Below are positions 28,550 through 38,032 of a DNA stretch of 64,000 bases, in pieces. Position 1 is the first letter of the stretch. Each line of letters opens with the position of its first letter. The notes under the pieces were generated by a model. That model had not been told where the DNA came from, ran no database searches, and saw nothing but the letters and a program-made list of their open reading frames with translations. The translations under genes and the position numbers were made by a program. Source of the DNA: MADRE3 sp963718195 (lineage in GTDB: Bacteria; Desulfobacterota; Desulfobulbia; Desulfobulbales; Desulfocapsaceae); assembly GCA_963718195.1 (NCBI GenBank), contig CAVQYQ010000005.1:682001-746000 (forward strand). The letters run 5' to 3'.

Positions 28550-30312
28550 ATGAAAAACTGGGAACAGACAGTGTTGTCTGGTCCATCTCAGACCTCTACC
28601 CTTCCCCAGAATGTTCAGAGTTCATCAGGGACTCGGAGTGGTGCCAGGAAGAGGCCTCTGCAATAGGAAACAAATTTCGGGGTCAAGTTACCACTCTCAG
28701 CTCTGGTCAACTTCACACGCTCGTCCGAAGGCTTGAGAACCTGGAGTCCCGCCTCGGTCGGCTTTCAACCTATGCCTTTCTCAATTTTACAACCCAGATC
28801 GACAACGAGGCAGCTGGTGCGCTGTACCAGAGAATTCATGAACTGGCTAACAGCTGCAGTAAGGAAACCGTCTTTTTCGAACTGGAGTGGAACAACCTCG
28901 AAGAAGAAAGGGTGACAACCCTGCTTGGTGACATACAGCTTGACAACTATCGTCATTATCTAAAAATTCTCAGACGTTACCGCCCTCATCAGCTCAAGGA
29001 AATTGAAGAGCGGCTGCTGATTGAAACAAAAACGGTTGGCAGAAAAAGCTGGACCACACTTTTTGAAAAGGTGATCGGAAATCTCAAATTCGGTGATGAA
29101 GGGAGAACTGAAGAGGAAGTCTTGAGTGATTTATATCACGCCGATCGCTCAGTCAGGAAAAAGGCAGCAACCGATATGACGACAGGACTCCAAAGTCAGA
29201 ACCACATCCTCACCCATATCTACAATACCCTTGCAGCCGAAAAAATGATCAGCGACCGGCTAAGAAGTCATCGAGGCTGGGTCAGTTCAATGAATCTGGA
29301 CAACCAGATTACTGACCAGACGGTGGATACACTGATTGACGCAGTAACTAAAAGATACGATATTGTCAGTCGCTACTATAAACTCAAGGCCCGACTCCTC
29401 GGACTCGAGTCTTTGTATGATTACGACAGGTATGCTCCACTCCCCGCTCTGCCAGAGGAGTCAATTAACTGGCAGAGTTGTTCTGAAATGGTTCTTGAAA
29501 CATTCTTTGACTTCTCCCAGCAGACAGGCGAGATCGCCCAACAATTTTTCAGTAAATCGTGGATACATGCCCCGGTTCTGTCCGGCAAACGAGGCGGTGC
29601 ATTCGCCCATCCCTGCGTACCAGAGGTTCATCCCTTTGTTATGGTAAATTTCACCGGGACATTGCGGGATGTATCAACCGTCGCCCATGAACTTGGCCAT
29701 GGAGTTCACCAGGTGCTTGCGGCCAGAAATGGCTATTTCAACAGTGACACACCGCTTGTCCTGGCCGAAACTGCATCCGTCTTTGCCGAGTTACTGGTTT
29801 TTAAATCTCAACTCCAGACATTAAAAACAAAACCGGAGAAACAGGCATTTATCTGCCAGAAGCTAGAATCTATCTTTGCTACAGTGTTCAGGCAGGTGGC
29901 GATGAATCGCTTCGAACATATGATGCATGAAGGCAGGAGGAACCACGGAGAACTGAGCAATGAACAGCTCTGCTCATACTGGTTGCAAACCCAGCAGGAG
30001 ATGTTCCAGGACTCGGTCACCCTGCAAGACCACTATCAGGTATGGTGGAGCTATATTCCTCATTTTCTTGCAACTCCCGGCTATGTATACTCATACGCCT
30101 TCGGAGAACTGCTGGTAATGGCTCTGTATGCTGTATACCAACAGGAAGGTTCTTCATTTGTTGATAAATACCTGAGCCTGCTTGCTGCCGGGGGTTCCTC
30201 GTCACCGTATGAACTCTTGAAACCGTTCGGGATCGACCTCAACGATCCTGAATTCTGGTCACAGGGTTTGAGTGTTATTGATTCAATGCTTGTGGAAGTG
30301 GAGAAGATGTAA
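28528..30312 (+). CDS. pepF: M3-family oligoendopeptidase F
   Basis: 594 residues, the normal size for PepF-type zinc oligopeptidases of the cytoplasm, which degrade short peptides. The zinc motif is AHELGHGVH with His387, Glu388 and His391; the third ligand glutamate lies in LAETASVFAE about 25 residues on. The tail text YSYAFGELLVMALY is family-typical. It overlaps trpA by 22 nt, so translation is probably coupled. No signal peptide is present. Confidence 0.94.
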   Translation: MSETEQLNEKLGTDSVVWSISDLYPSPECSEFIRDSEWCQEEASAIGNKFRGQVTTLSSGQLHTLVRRLENLESRLGRLSTYAFLNFTTQIDNEAAGALYQRIHELANSCSKETVFFELEWNNLEEERVTTLLGDIQLDNYRHYLKILRRYRPHQLKEIEERLLIETKTVGRKSWTTLFEKVIGNLKFGDEGRTEEEVLSDLYHADRSVRKKAATDMTTGLQSQNHILTHIYNTLAAEKMISDRLRSHRGWVSSMNLDNQITDQTVDTLIDAVTKRYDIVSRYYKLKARLLGLESLYDYDRYAPLPALPEESINWQSCSEMVLETFFDFSQQTGEIAQQFFSKSWIHAPVLSGKRGGAFAHPCVPEVHPFVMVNFTGTLRDVSTVAHELGHGVHQVLAARNGYFNSDTPLVLAETASVFAELLVFKSQLQTLKTKPEKQAFICQKLESIFATVFRQVAMNRFEHMMHEGRRNHGELSNEQLCSYWLQTQQEMFQDSVTLQDHYQVWWSYIPHFLATPGYVYSYAFGELLVMALYAVYQQEGSSFVDKYLSLLAAGGSSSPYELLKPFGIDLNDPEFWSQGLSVIDSMLVEVEKM

Positions 30313-30317
30313 GAAGC

Positions 30318-31739
30318 TTACCTTCCTTTATTTCTCCGCCAGTGAGGATGGGTGATACCCCATTTGCGAATCTTGTAGTTGAGGGCTCGCGGGCTGATAC
30401 CGAGCTTTTCAGCGGCGTTCTTCTGCACCCAGAGACACTCCTCCAGGGCATGAACAATTAACTCCTTTTCCCTGTCGGCAAGCGATCCATCGCCTTCCCC
30501 GCCAAGTCTATCGCTTCGCCTTCGTTTCTCCAGGACAACCGGTTTATCTGAACTACTGTGCTTCCGCCGTCTCGGTGGCAGAGCGAGGTTGCTCTCCTGG
30601 ATAAAGCGACTTTCCTCCAGGATAACAGCCCGTTCAATCGTATTTGCTAGCTGGCGGATGTTGCCAGGCCAATCATAGGCAAGAATTGCTTCAATTGCAT
30701 CATCGGTGAATCCCACTACAGCCCGGTTGACAGACTGGCAATAGCGGCGGAGGAGACGGGAGGCGAGTGGCAGAATACATTCCTGCCGGTCTTTTAGAGG
30801 TGGCAGGGCCACTGGCAGCACATTAATCCGATAATACAAGTCTTCCCTGAACTGTCCTTCTTCTACCTGTTTGACCAGGTCCTTATTCGTTGCAGCAATA
30901 ATTCTCACATCAGCGATAATCGTTTTATTACCCCCAACCCGTTCAAACGATTTCTCTTCGAGGACTCGCAGGAGCTTCGATTGCAGACCGAGGCTGATCT
31001 CACCGATCTCATCGAGAAATATTGTTCCTCCCCCCGCCTGCTCAAACCTGCCTATACGCTGCTTGTCGGCACCGGTAAACGCCCCTTTTTCGTGGCCAAA
31101 CAGTTCAGACTCAAGAAGATATTCCTGGATATTGGCGCAATTTATCTTTACAAACGGTTTCTTTTTTCTTGGTGAATTAAAATGTACCGTGCCTGAGAGA
31201 AAACTCTTCCCGGTTCCTGTATCCCCTGTTATCAGAATGGTTGAGTCAGTTCCTGCAAACTTTTGCAGGGTTTTCAAAACAGATTTCATCTGTGATGAGT
31301 TGGCGATCACTTCACGAAAGTCATAGACAACATCCTGGCGATGGCGGAGATAATCAATCTCATGTCGCTGGCTTCTCAGCTCTATTGCCCGCTCAACAGC
31401 CATTGCTACACGCTCAGTCGATACCGGGTGCACCAGAAAATCACACGCTCCGGCATTCATGACCCGGACGACGAACTCAGGTTTTTCAATGGCGCTGGTT
31501 ACGATAATTGGAGTATAAGGACTTTTCCGATGGATTTTTTCCAATACCTTCATACGTGCTCCACGAAGAGCATCAACCCCAAAAATGACTAGGGCATATT
31601 CCCTTCCGGTCAATTCTGCTTGAAATTCATCGATGCTGTCTTTAATAATCAGGACATGATTATTGGATAAGGCATTCTCGATGGTCTCAGAACTGCCTGA
31701 GCAGGAATCGTACATGAGTATTGCATGTCTTCCTGGCAT
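30318..31739 (-). CDS. Sigma-54-dependent activator with a degenerate receiver domain
   Basis: 473 residues. The N-terminal 120 residues look like a receiver, but the phosphorylation site is lost: the strand reads ALVIFGVD with Gly where Asp belongs, and the conserved Lys is His in FLVHPVS. The AAA+ domain is complete: Walker A GDTGTGKS, the sigma-54 contact ESELFGHEKGAFTGAD, Walker B GGGTIFLDEIGE, and the R-finger region. A Fis-type helix-turn-helix ends the protein (NAAEKLGISPRALNYKIRKW). It is probably not switched by phosphorylation but by binding, level or another input. The gene converges on pepF with 5 nt between. The start ATG at 31739 lacks a strong ribosome site; a GTG two codons earlier also fits. 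Confidence 0.92.
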   Translation of the reverse strand: MPGRHAILMYDSCSGSSETIENALSNNHVLIIKDSIDEFQAELTGREYALVIFGVDALRGARMKVLEKIHRKSPYTPIIVTSAIEKPEFVVRVMNAGACDFLVHPVSTERVAMAVERAIELRSQRHEIDYLRHRQDVVYDFREVIANSSQMKSVLKTLQKFAGTDSTILITGDTGTGKSFLSGTVHFNSPRKKKPFVKINCANIQEYLLESELFGHEKGAFTGADKQRIGRFEQAGGGTIFLDEIGEISLGLQSKLLRVLEEKSFERVGGNKTIIADVRIIAATNKDLVKQVEEGQFREDLYYRINVLPVALPPLKDRQECILPLASRLLRRYCQSVNRAVVGFTDDAIEAILAYDWPGNIRQLANTIERAVILEESRFIQESNLALPPRRRKHSSSDKPVVLEKRRRSDRLGGEGDGSLADREKELIVHALEECLWVQKNAAEKLGISPRALNYKIRKWGITHPHWRRNKGR

Positions 31740-31888
31740 TACCACACCGTATCTGATATTTCGTAATTGTAATTCCCCCTCTGTACTTATACGTTAGCAA
31801 AAATAAAAATGCAAACAAAATTGTATATTTACCTTATAATGAAACTTTAACAAATTACGTCAACCCAAGCTAAATAGCTGTTATTATT

Positions 31889-32371
31889 ATGATTGATCAA
31901 GAGCAGGACCAGGCATGGATGAGAGCGGCATTAAAGGAGGCCTGTAATTCCAGTACCTTCAACGAAGTGCCGGTTGGTGCAGTCATCACCGATGGTAATA
32001 TTTTGCTTGCTTCCGAGGGCAACAGACCAATATCGACAAGTGACCCTACCTCACATGCAGAAATCAATGCCATTCGGGCCGCCTCCCAGCATCTCGACAA
32101 TTACCGGCTGCCAGGTACGACCATCTACGTCACCCTTGAACCATGTATCATGTGTATGGGGGCGATTATCCACTCCCGGATAAAACGATTGGTATTCGGT
32201 GCCTATGATCCAAAAACGGGAGCTGCTATTTCACAATACCAGATCGGCACAGACGGCCAATTGAACCACAAACTGATTGTTCAAGGAGGCCTTCTTGAAG
32301 AAGAATGCAGCGCTCTTCTCAAATCCTTTTTCCGAGGTCGACGGAGTAACCATCTACCACCTTCACGCTGA
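31889..32371 (+). CDS. tadA: tRNA-specific adenosine deaminase TadA
   Basis: 160 residues. TadA makes inosine-34 in tRNA-Arg(ACG). The zinc-deaminase motifs are SHAEINAI (His56, catalytic Glu58) and EPCIMCMGA (Cys86, Cys89). The region RIKRLVFGAYDPKTGA is family-typical. It stands in front of tRNA-Ser and the 4.5S RNA gene, all on the plus strand. Confidence 0.95.
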   Translation: MIDQEQDQAWMRAALKEACNSSTFNEVPVGAVITDGNILLASEGNRPISTSDPTSHAEINAIRAASQHLDNYRLPGTTIYVTLEPCIMCMGAIIHSRIKRLVFGAYDPKTGAAISQYQIGTDGQLNHKLIVQGGLLEEECSALLKSFFRGRRSNHLPPSR

Positions 32372-32467
32372 TCTGTTTTTTCTGGAGATGATCACTTTTT
32401 AATTGATAAATTCAACCTGAACGTTTATGTAATACAGCCTGCCTTGCAGGATAGCATGTACTTTGCC

Positions 32468-32553
32468 GGAGAGGTGACCGAGTGGCTTAAGGTGCACGCC
32501 TGGAACGCGTGTGTACGCAAGTACCGTGAGTTCGAATCTCACCCTCTCCGCCA
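32468..32553 (+). tRNA. tRNA-Ser (GGA)
   Basis: An 86-nt class II tRNA with acceptor GGAGAGG/CCTCTCC, encoded CCA, a long variable arm (GTGTACGCAAGTACC) and anticodon loop CTGGAAC, giving GGA. Confidence 0.96.
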
Positions 32554-32559
32554 TATTTC

Positions 32560-32595
32560 AGAGGCTTTTGCATTGACCGAACTGCAGAAGCCTCT
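32560..32595 (+). terminator. Possible tRNA-Ser terminator
   Basis: AGAGGCTT pairs with AAGCCTCT, extended by GCA/TGC inside, followed by a weak TATAATTT tract 7 nt after the tRNA. The remaining 160 bases up to the 4.5S RNA hold no gene. Confidence 0.4.
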
Positions 32596-32755
32596 TATAA
32601 TTTCCCCAATGTAACAATGAATATCTGATCCGGTTAAACTTGACGTAAAGTTTAAAAATGTGTAGAAAGTCGGTTTGGATTTTCAGAATGAAACAAAAAA
32701 GCATTCATATTCAGCATTTCTGTTTCACTAGTTTATAACTCTGTGATTTCGGTTT

Positions 32756-32857
32756 GATAGCCGGGTCCTGCGCAACAAAGAATCACGAACCCCGCCAGGT
32801 CCGGGAGGAAGCAACGGTAGTGAACCTCTTTGTGTGCCGCAGGGTCGCCCGGCTATC
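32756..32857 (+). ncRNA. ffs: Signal recognition particle 4.5S RNA
   Basis: Ends pair over GATAGCCGGG / CCCGGCTATC. The apical text CCAGGTCCGGGAGGAAGCAA is the SRP domain IV loop that binds Ffh. The RNA is about 102 nt long and followed by ATTTTT. The ffs-dnaX order is common in bacteria. Confidence 0.94.
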
Positions 32858-32910
32858 ATTTTTCCAGCACCTGCTGCTGAACCATTCTATTTCCTATTGG
32901 ACGGTACCCC

Positions 32911-34707
32911 ATGTCCTATCTGGTCCTTGCCCGAAAGTCCAGACCCCAGATCTTTGAGGAAGTTGTTGGTCAGAAACCTGTCGTCAAAACACTGCAGAAT
33001 AGTTTAAAGCGCAATCGTGTCGCCCATGCCATACTCTTTTCCGGAGTTCGAGGTGTCGGCAAGACGACCCTTGCACGATTGATGGCAAAAGCCCTTAATT
33101 GCAAGGATGGTCCCACGCCGAGACCCTGCAATGAATGTACTTCATGCACCGAGATAACCAAAGGGTCCGCCCTTGACCTCTATGAGATAGACGGAGCATC
33201 TAACCGGGGGATCCAGGAAGTACGGGAGCTCAAGGAAAAGCTCAAATTTATGCCGGTATCATCCTCTTTTAAGGTTGTCATTATCGACGAGGTTCACATG
33301 CTGACAACCGAAGCTTTCAATGCCTTACTGAAAACCCTCGAGGAACCTCCCCCGCACGTCTATTTCATGTTCGCCACTACCGAGTTGCACAAAATTCCGA
33401 TTACCATCTTGTCCAGGTGCCAGCGCTACGAGCTGCAGAGAGTTCAATCAGCAGAACTCGCAGCACATCTCTCACACCTTGCTTCAATGGAAAACATCGA
33501 GGTTGAACAGGGAGCGCTTTCGCTCATTGTCAGAGAGGCAGAAGGCTCAGTTCGTGACGGTCTCAGCCTGCTTGACCAGGTATTTTCATATGGAGAGTCC
33601 CCCATCACCGTCGATGAAGTCGTTGATGTGCTTGGCCTCGTCAATCGTGATGTTCTCAACACAATCGTTGATGCGCTTCTCCAGGGGAACAAAGCCCAGG
33701 CCCTGGCGAGTCTTGATGAAACGTTTAAGTATGGCATGGATATCAGTCGATTTATGGCTGAGCTACTCAGCTGTTTCCGTTCGCTACTACTCGTCAAGAT
33801 CGGTGAGTGCGATCAATTGCTCGATCTGCCCGAGGATGACCTGCAGCTTATCCATGCAAGAGCGCAAGAATATTCTGTTGAATCTATTCACCAGAAATTG
33901 AACCTGCTCATGCAGGCAACAGAGGCGATTCGTTATTCCCTTCAACCAAAACTCGTCCTGGAAACCTCATTTATATCGATCATCGAATCCGGCAATGTCA
34001 TCCCAGTGTCCTCACTGTTATCCCGGCTGGATCAGGTCATGACAACATTACCAGATAACCCTGGAACTCTTCCGGCACAACCGCAAGCAGGCGTTCCTGA
34101 AAAATCACAGGGTAAAAAAAAAATAGATGAAGGTTCTCAACCGGAGGAACCGGACCTGGCGCCGCCACCAGAAACCGCTGCTGCAGTAGGCCTTGGTGAA
34201 GAAGAGTTACCTCCTTGGGGAACAGATGAACCCCCTCCAATTGTTGAGCACGTAGCGGAGTCTTCCGAGGAAATTATTCCTGATGACAATTCAATCCGCC
34301 CTACTGAACCAAACACCAGGCAGCGAGAAATCAGAAAAGATTGGCTTGCGTTTATCGCCTACCTGAAAGAGCTTAAACCGTGGATGGCCCAGAACCTCCA
34401 GCAAGCCAGTGAAATACGGGATCAGGGACAGGAGCTCTTGTTAGAGTTTACCGACCCAAATGAATACACGCTGTTGCGCAGTGTCGAAAACCGAAAGGTA
34501 CTGACTGAGTATATCCTTGATTTTTTTCAAAAAGAGTATGTTCTACACTTTGTCACCCCTGCCGAATCCGACGACCCCGACATAAAAGCCTCTGAAGGGC
34601 CAAAAAAACAGCGGCAAAAGCTGGGTTCTCACCCCCTGGTGCTGATGACTGAAGAAATTTTCGGCGGCCAGGTTGGTGATATTCGCATAGGCTCAAGAAG
34701 TCGCTAA
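32911..34707 (+). CDS. dnaX: DNA polymerase III subunit tau, with a probable gamma slippage site
   Basis: 598 residues (tau). It is the clamp-loader motor: Walker A GVRGVGKTT, the zinc cysteines CKDGPTPRPCNECTSC, Walker B VVIIDEVHML, and the SRC motif TTILSRCQRYE-like text ITILSRCQRYE. Domain III ends near residue 365, followed by a proline- and acid-rich linker and a C-terminal domain for polymerase and helicase contact. A run of ten A at 34114-34123 (codons 402-405, reading Lys-Lys-Lys-Ile) lies in the linker. Gain or loss of one A, or a -1 ribosome shift, gives a stop within about three codons and a 404-406-residue product of gamma type. The operon goes on with ybaB and recR. Confidence 0.96.
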   Translation: MSYLVLARKSRPQIFEEVVGQKPVVKTLQNSLKRNRVAHAILFSGVRGVGKTTLARLMAKALNCKDGPTPRPCNECTSCTEITKGSALDLYEIDGASNRGIQEVRELKEKLKFMPVSSSFKVVIIDEVHMLTTEAFNALLKTLEEPPPHVYFMFATTELHKIPITILSRCQRYELQRVQSAELAAHLSHLASMENIEVEQGALSLIVREAEGSVRDGLSLLDQVFSYGESPITVDEVVDVLGLVNRDVLNTIVDALLQGNKAQALASLDETFKYGMDISRFMAELLSCFRSLLLVKIGECDQLLDLPEDDLQLIHARAQEYSVESIHQKLNLLMQATEAIRYSLQPKLVLETSFISIIESGNVIPVSSLLSRLDQVMTTLPDNPGTLPAQPQAGVPEKSQGKKKIDEGSQPEEPDLAPPPETAAAVGLGEEELPPWGTDEPPPIVEHVAESSEEIIPDDNSIRPTEPNTRQREIRKDWLAFIAYLKELKPWMAQNLQQASEIRDQGQELLLEFTDPNEYTLLRSVENRKVLTEYILDFFQKEYVLHFVTPAESDDPDIKASEGPKKQRQKLGSHPLVLMTEEIFGGQVGDIRIGSRSR

Positions 34708-34730
34708 GATAAATTTAAAAGGAAATTATA

Positions 34731-35048
34731 ATGGATCTCAATGCAATAATGCAGCAGGCTAAAGAAATGCAGGCAAAAATGGCCAAAATCCAGGAAGATC
34801 TTGCCAACAAAACCATTACTGGAAGTGCTGGTGGCGGTATGGTTACCGTTACAGCAACGGGCAAGGGCGATATCGTAAACATCTCAATTGAGGATGAACT
34901 TCTCTCAGTTGAGGACAAACAGATGCTGCTGGATCTTATTACAGCTGCAACCAACGATGCAATTCGCAAGGCCCGAGAACTCGGCAAACAGGAAATGGCT
35001 GGCTTAACCGGTGGTATGCAAATACCGGGACTTGGCAACCTCTTCTAG
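34731..35048 (+). CDS. ybaB: YbaB/EbfC nucleoid-associated protein
   Basis: 105 residues, family length. The N-terminal helix MDLNAIMQQAKEMQAKMAKI and the strand GGGMVTVTATGKGDIVNISI are typical, as is the end GLTGGMQIPGLG. It binds DNA as a dimer. The standard dnaX-ybaB-recR order is kept; AAAGGAAA precedes the ATG. Confidence 0.95.
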   Translation: MDLNAIMQQAKEMQAKMAKIQEDLANKTITGSAGGGMVTVTATGKGDIVNISIEDELLSVEDKQMLLDLITAATNDAIRKARELGKQEMAGLTGGMQIPGLGNLF

Positions 35049-35059
35049 CCCATACTGAC

Positions 35060-35671
35060 ATGAGTAACCTGCATATAGTACCACCTGCTCTTGAGCGACT
35101 TATTCGCAGTTTCTCCTCACTTCCCGGCATCGGAACAAAAACAGCAACTCGAATAGCCTTAAACATTCTGAGAAGGCCGGTTTCCCAAGCCAGAGAAATG
35201 TCAGAATCCCTGGCAGAGCTGCACAAATCGATACAGCTCTGTTCCTGTTGTTTCACCTTTTCAGAAGATGATCCCTGTGTCATTTGTGCAGACCCTCGAC
35301 GAGACAGCTCGATTGTCTGTGTCGTTGAACAACCCGGCGATCTTATTGCAATTGAAAAGACAGACAGTTATCGAGGACATTACCACATCCTTCATGGGGT
35401 TCTTTCACCGATAGACGGAATCGGTCCCGATGAAATTAAGATACGAGAACTCATTGGACGTATTGACTCCAATGGCATAAACGAAGTCCTGATTGCTACC
35501 AGTTCAACCGTTCCCGGTGAAGCAACCGCCTCTTATCTGATTGACATACTGCACCCCCTGCAAGTCAAATTGACACGTCTTGCCTGTGGGATCCCCATGG
35601 GCATGGATATCAAACACGCAGATAAATATACATTGGCCAAGGCAATTGAGAGTCGAAACCACGCATCATAA
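35060..35671 (+). CDS. recR: Recombination mediator RecR
   Basis: 203 residues. RecR helps RecFO load RecA at gaps. The helix-hairpin-helix SLPGIGTKTATRIAL, a four-cysteine zinc finger (LCSCC and CVICAD) and the Toprim domain (SIVCVVEQPGDLIAIE) are in order. It begins 11 nt after ybaB. Confidence 0.96.
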   Translation: MSNLHIVPPALERLIRSFSSLPGIGTKTATRIALNILRRPVSQAREMSESLAELHKSIQLCSCCFTFSEDDPCVICADPRRDSSIVCVVEQPGDLIAIEKTDSYRGHYHILHGVLSPIDGIGPDEIKIRELIGRIDSNGINEVLIATSSTVPGEATASYLIDILHPLQVKLTRLACGIPMGMDIKHADKYTLAKAIESRNHAS

Positions 35672-35876
35672 GTGTTAATTTCTGAGTACTTGACCGCTGT
35701 TTCTACTTGACAGTTTTATCTTTTACTGGTATTCGGAACAGGTTTCATACTTGCCGCCGGAAATAATCGTACGTATAGTAGGAATTGTCGGTTTTTCTGC
35801 AACCGTTCATCAAACGGTAACAACACCGTAAAGTCCCCAGCAATACGGATGGCAAGCGTTAACGTTGTATTAACAA

Positions 35877-35951
35877 AGGCGCGTAGCTCAGTGGGAGAGC
35901 GCTACCTTGACGTGGTAGATGTCGGCGGTTCAATCCCGCCCGCGCCTACCA
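35877..35951 (+). tRNA. tRNA-Val (GAC)
   Basis: A 75-nt cloverleaf with acceptor AGGCGCG/CGCGCCT, encoded CCA, anticodon stem CTACC/GGTAG and loop TTGACGT, giving GAC. It sits 205 nt after recR and 62 nt before thrS. Confidence 0.96.
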
Positions 35952-35956
35952 GATAA

Positions 35957-36005
35957 AAAGGCTAAAGGAAGAACGGATTCGACACCCGTTTGCTCTTTAG
36001 CCTTT
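35957..36005 (+). promoter_or_regulatory. Long hairpin between tRNA-Val and the thrS start
   Basis: AAAGGCTAAAG pairs perfectly with CTTTAGCCTTT; inside, after a symmetric 4/4 internal loop, AACGG pairs with CCGTT. It ends 8 nt before the chosen thrS ATG and no T-run follows, so it is not a plain terminator. It could end the tRNA transcript or shield the thrS start, as leader structures control thrS in other bacteria. No other ribosome site is visible before the ATG. Confidence 0.5.
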
Positions 36006-36013
36006 GCTATTCT

Positions 36014-37955
36014 ATGGCAAAAGATATGGTTGATATTTCAGTACAGATCCAGGGCGGAGAATCCTTAACGGTTCCAGTGTCAACTACCGTTAAAGAAGCG
36101 CTCGCTCAACTGCTCTCTGGAAAACAGAGGAAGAAGACCATTGCTGTATTCAACGGTGACAAAGCAGTCGACCTGGACACTGAGCTGCATGAAGATTCGG
36201 TCCTCACCCCAATACAGGTTGGCAGTGACCAGGCACTTGAGATTTTGCGGCACTCCACAGCCCACGTAATGGCCCAGGCTGTCAGGGACCTTTATGGAAG
36301 TGACGTAAAAATTGCCATCGGCCCGGCCATTGAAAATGGATTTTACTATGATTTCCTCAGGGATGAACCATTCAGTCCCGAGGACTTTGAGAGAATTGAA
36401 AACCGCATGGCAGAAATTGCCGGCGAGGCGCACACCTTCGTACGTCGGGAAGAAAACCGAGTCGAGGCCATTGAAACGTTTCGCCAACAGGGTGAGAAAT
36501 ACAAGGTTGAAATCCTTGAAGAGCTCGAAGATGACACGATCAGCATCTATCGACAGGGAAATTTCGTTGACCTCTGCCGCGGCCCTCACCTCCCTGACAC
36601 CTCATGGGTAAAAGAGTTCAAACTGCTGCGCGTTGCCGGTGCGTACTGGCGCGGTGATGAAAACAAGGATGTCTTACAGCGTATTTACGGTACGGTTTTC
36701 TTTGACAAAAAAGAACTCAAGAGATACCTGAACCAACTTGAAGAGGCAAAAAAAAGGGATCACCGGAAACTTGGCAAGGAACTGCAGCTTTTTACCATTC
36801 AGGACCAGGTGGGACCAGGCCTTATCCTCTGGCAGCCCAAAGGGGCTCAACTCACGAAGGTTAATAGAAGATTACTGGAAAGACGAGCACTATCGGCACG
36901 GGTATGAGCTGCTCTATACCCCGCACATAGCTCGCCAGGATCTATGGCAGACCTCGGGGCATCTCGATTTTTACTCGGAGAACATGTACGCCCCGATGCA
37001 GATCGATGAGGTTAAGTATCAACTCAAACCGATGAATTGCCCATTCCATATCGGGATCTATAACAGCCATAAAAAAAGTTATCGTGATTTTCCGATTCGC
37101 TGGGCTGAACTCGGGACCGTCTACCGCTATGAGCGGGCTGGCGCACTTCACGGTCTTCTCAGGGTACGCGGATTCACCCAGGACGATGCACATATTTTCT
37201 GTCGTGAGGATCAGCTTGAAGAAGAGATTTTCAATATTCTCGATTTGAATTTACTCATTCTCAAGCGGTTTGGTTTCTCGGAATATGATATATATCTCTC
37301 GACAAGGCCCGAGAAATCGGTCGGTACAGATTCACACTGGGAAGAGTCAACCAACGCCTTGAAACAGGCGCTTGAGAAAAAAGGGCTGGAGTACGAAATT
37401 GATCCTGGAGAAGGCGTTTTTTATGGGCCCAAGATCGATATAAAAATCAAGGATCAGCTCGGACGTTCCTGGCAATGCTCAACGATACAGGTGGATTTCA
37501 ATTTGCCTGAACGGTTTGATGTGTCATATACAGGACCAGATAACCAGGAGCACAGACCGATCATGATTCATCGAGCTCTCATGGGGTCACTGGAACGTTT
37601 CATCGGTGTACTCATTGAGCATTATGCTGGAGTATTCCCGCTTTGGTTTGCTCCGATACAGGCAAGAATACTTAATATCACTGACGATCAATCAGAATAT
37701 TGTAAAAAAGTGTATGGTGAGCTGAGAAAAGCTGGCGTCCGGATAGAAAAAGATTTGCGAAACGAGAAATTGAACTATAAAATCCGGGAAGCGCAGATGG
37801 ACAAGATTCCATACATGTTGATTATCGGTGAAAAAGAAAAAGAGACGGGTACGGTGACCGTTCGCATGAGGGACGGTAAAAACCTGCCACCGATGAGTGT
37901 TAATGATTTTTCCGCTAAAGTCCTGGATGAATGCCGGGAAGGACGCGGCATATAG
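36014..37955 (+). CDS. thrS: Threonyl-tRNA synthetase with one apparent +1 frameshift
   Basis: The enzyme is complete in two frames. The first covers 36014 to about 36858: TGS domain, the editing-domain zinc motif HSTAHVMAQA and CRGPH, and the start of the catalytic domain up to WQPKGAQL. The second runs from about 36859 to 37955: RRLIEDYWKDEHYRHGYELL, motif 2 YRYERAGALHGLLRVRGFTQ, the zinc cysteine in KPMNCPFH, motif 3 HRALMGSLERF and the anticodon-binding domain. Joining needs one base skipped near CAACTCACGAAGG, which gives PKGAQL-RRLIED at family length. It is the only thrS in the window and should be essential, so an assembly or sequencing indel is the simplest reading. The region has no typical slippery text. 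Downstream lies infC. Confidence 0.85.
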
Positions 37956-38032
37956 TTTACTTTGCAGCGCCGATTGCCAGAGCTTACGTTGCCCAGTCGG
38001 TATACATGTTCGTAGAATAAAGGAGGTTCGAT

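Noticed and set aside
35957..36005. T-box riboswitch upstream of thrS
   Set aside because: No T-box sequence, specifier loop or antiterminator pair is visible; only one long hairpin.
36840..36880. Programmed frameshift in thrS
   Set aside because: No slippery run, stop codon in the shift site or stimulatory element is seen; an indel is simpler. Kept only as a question in the findings.
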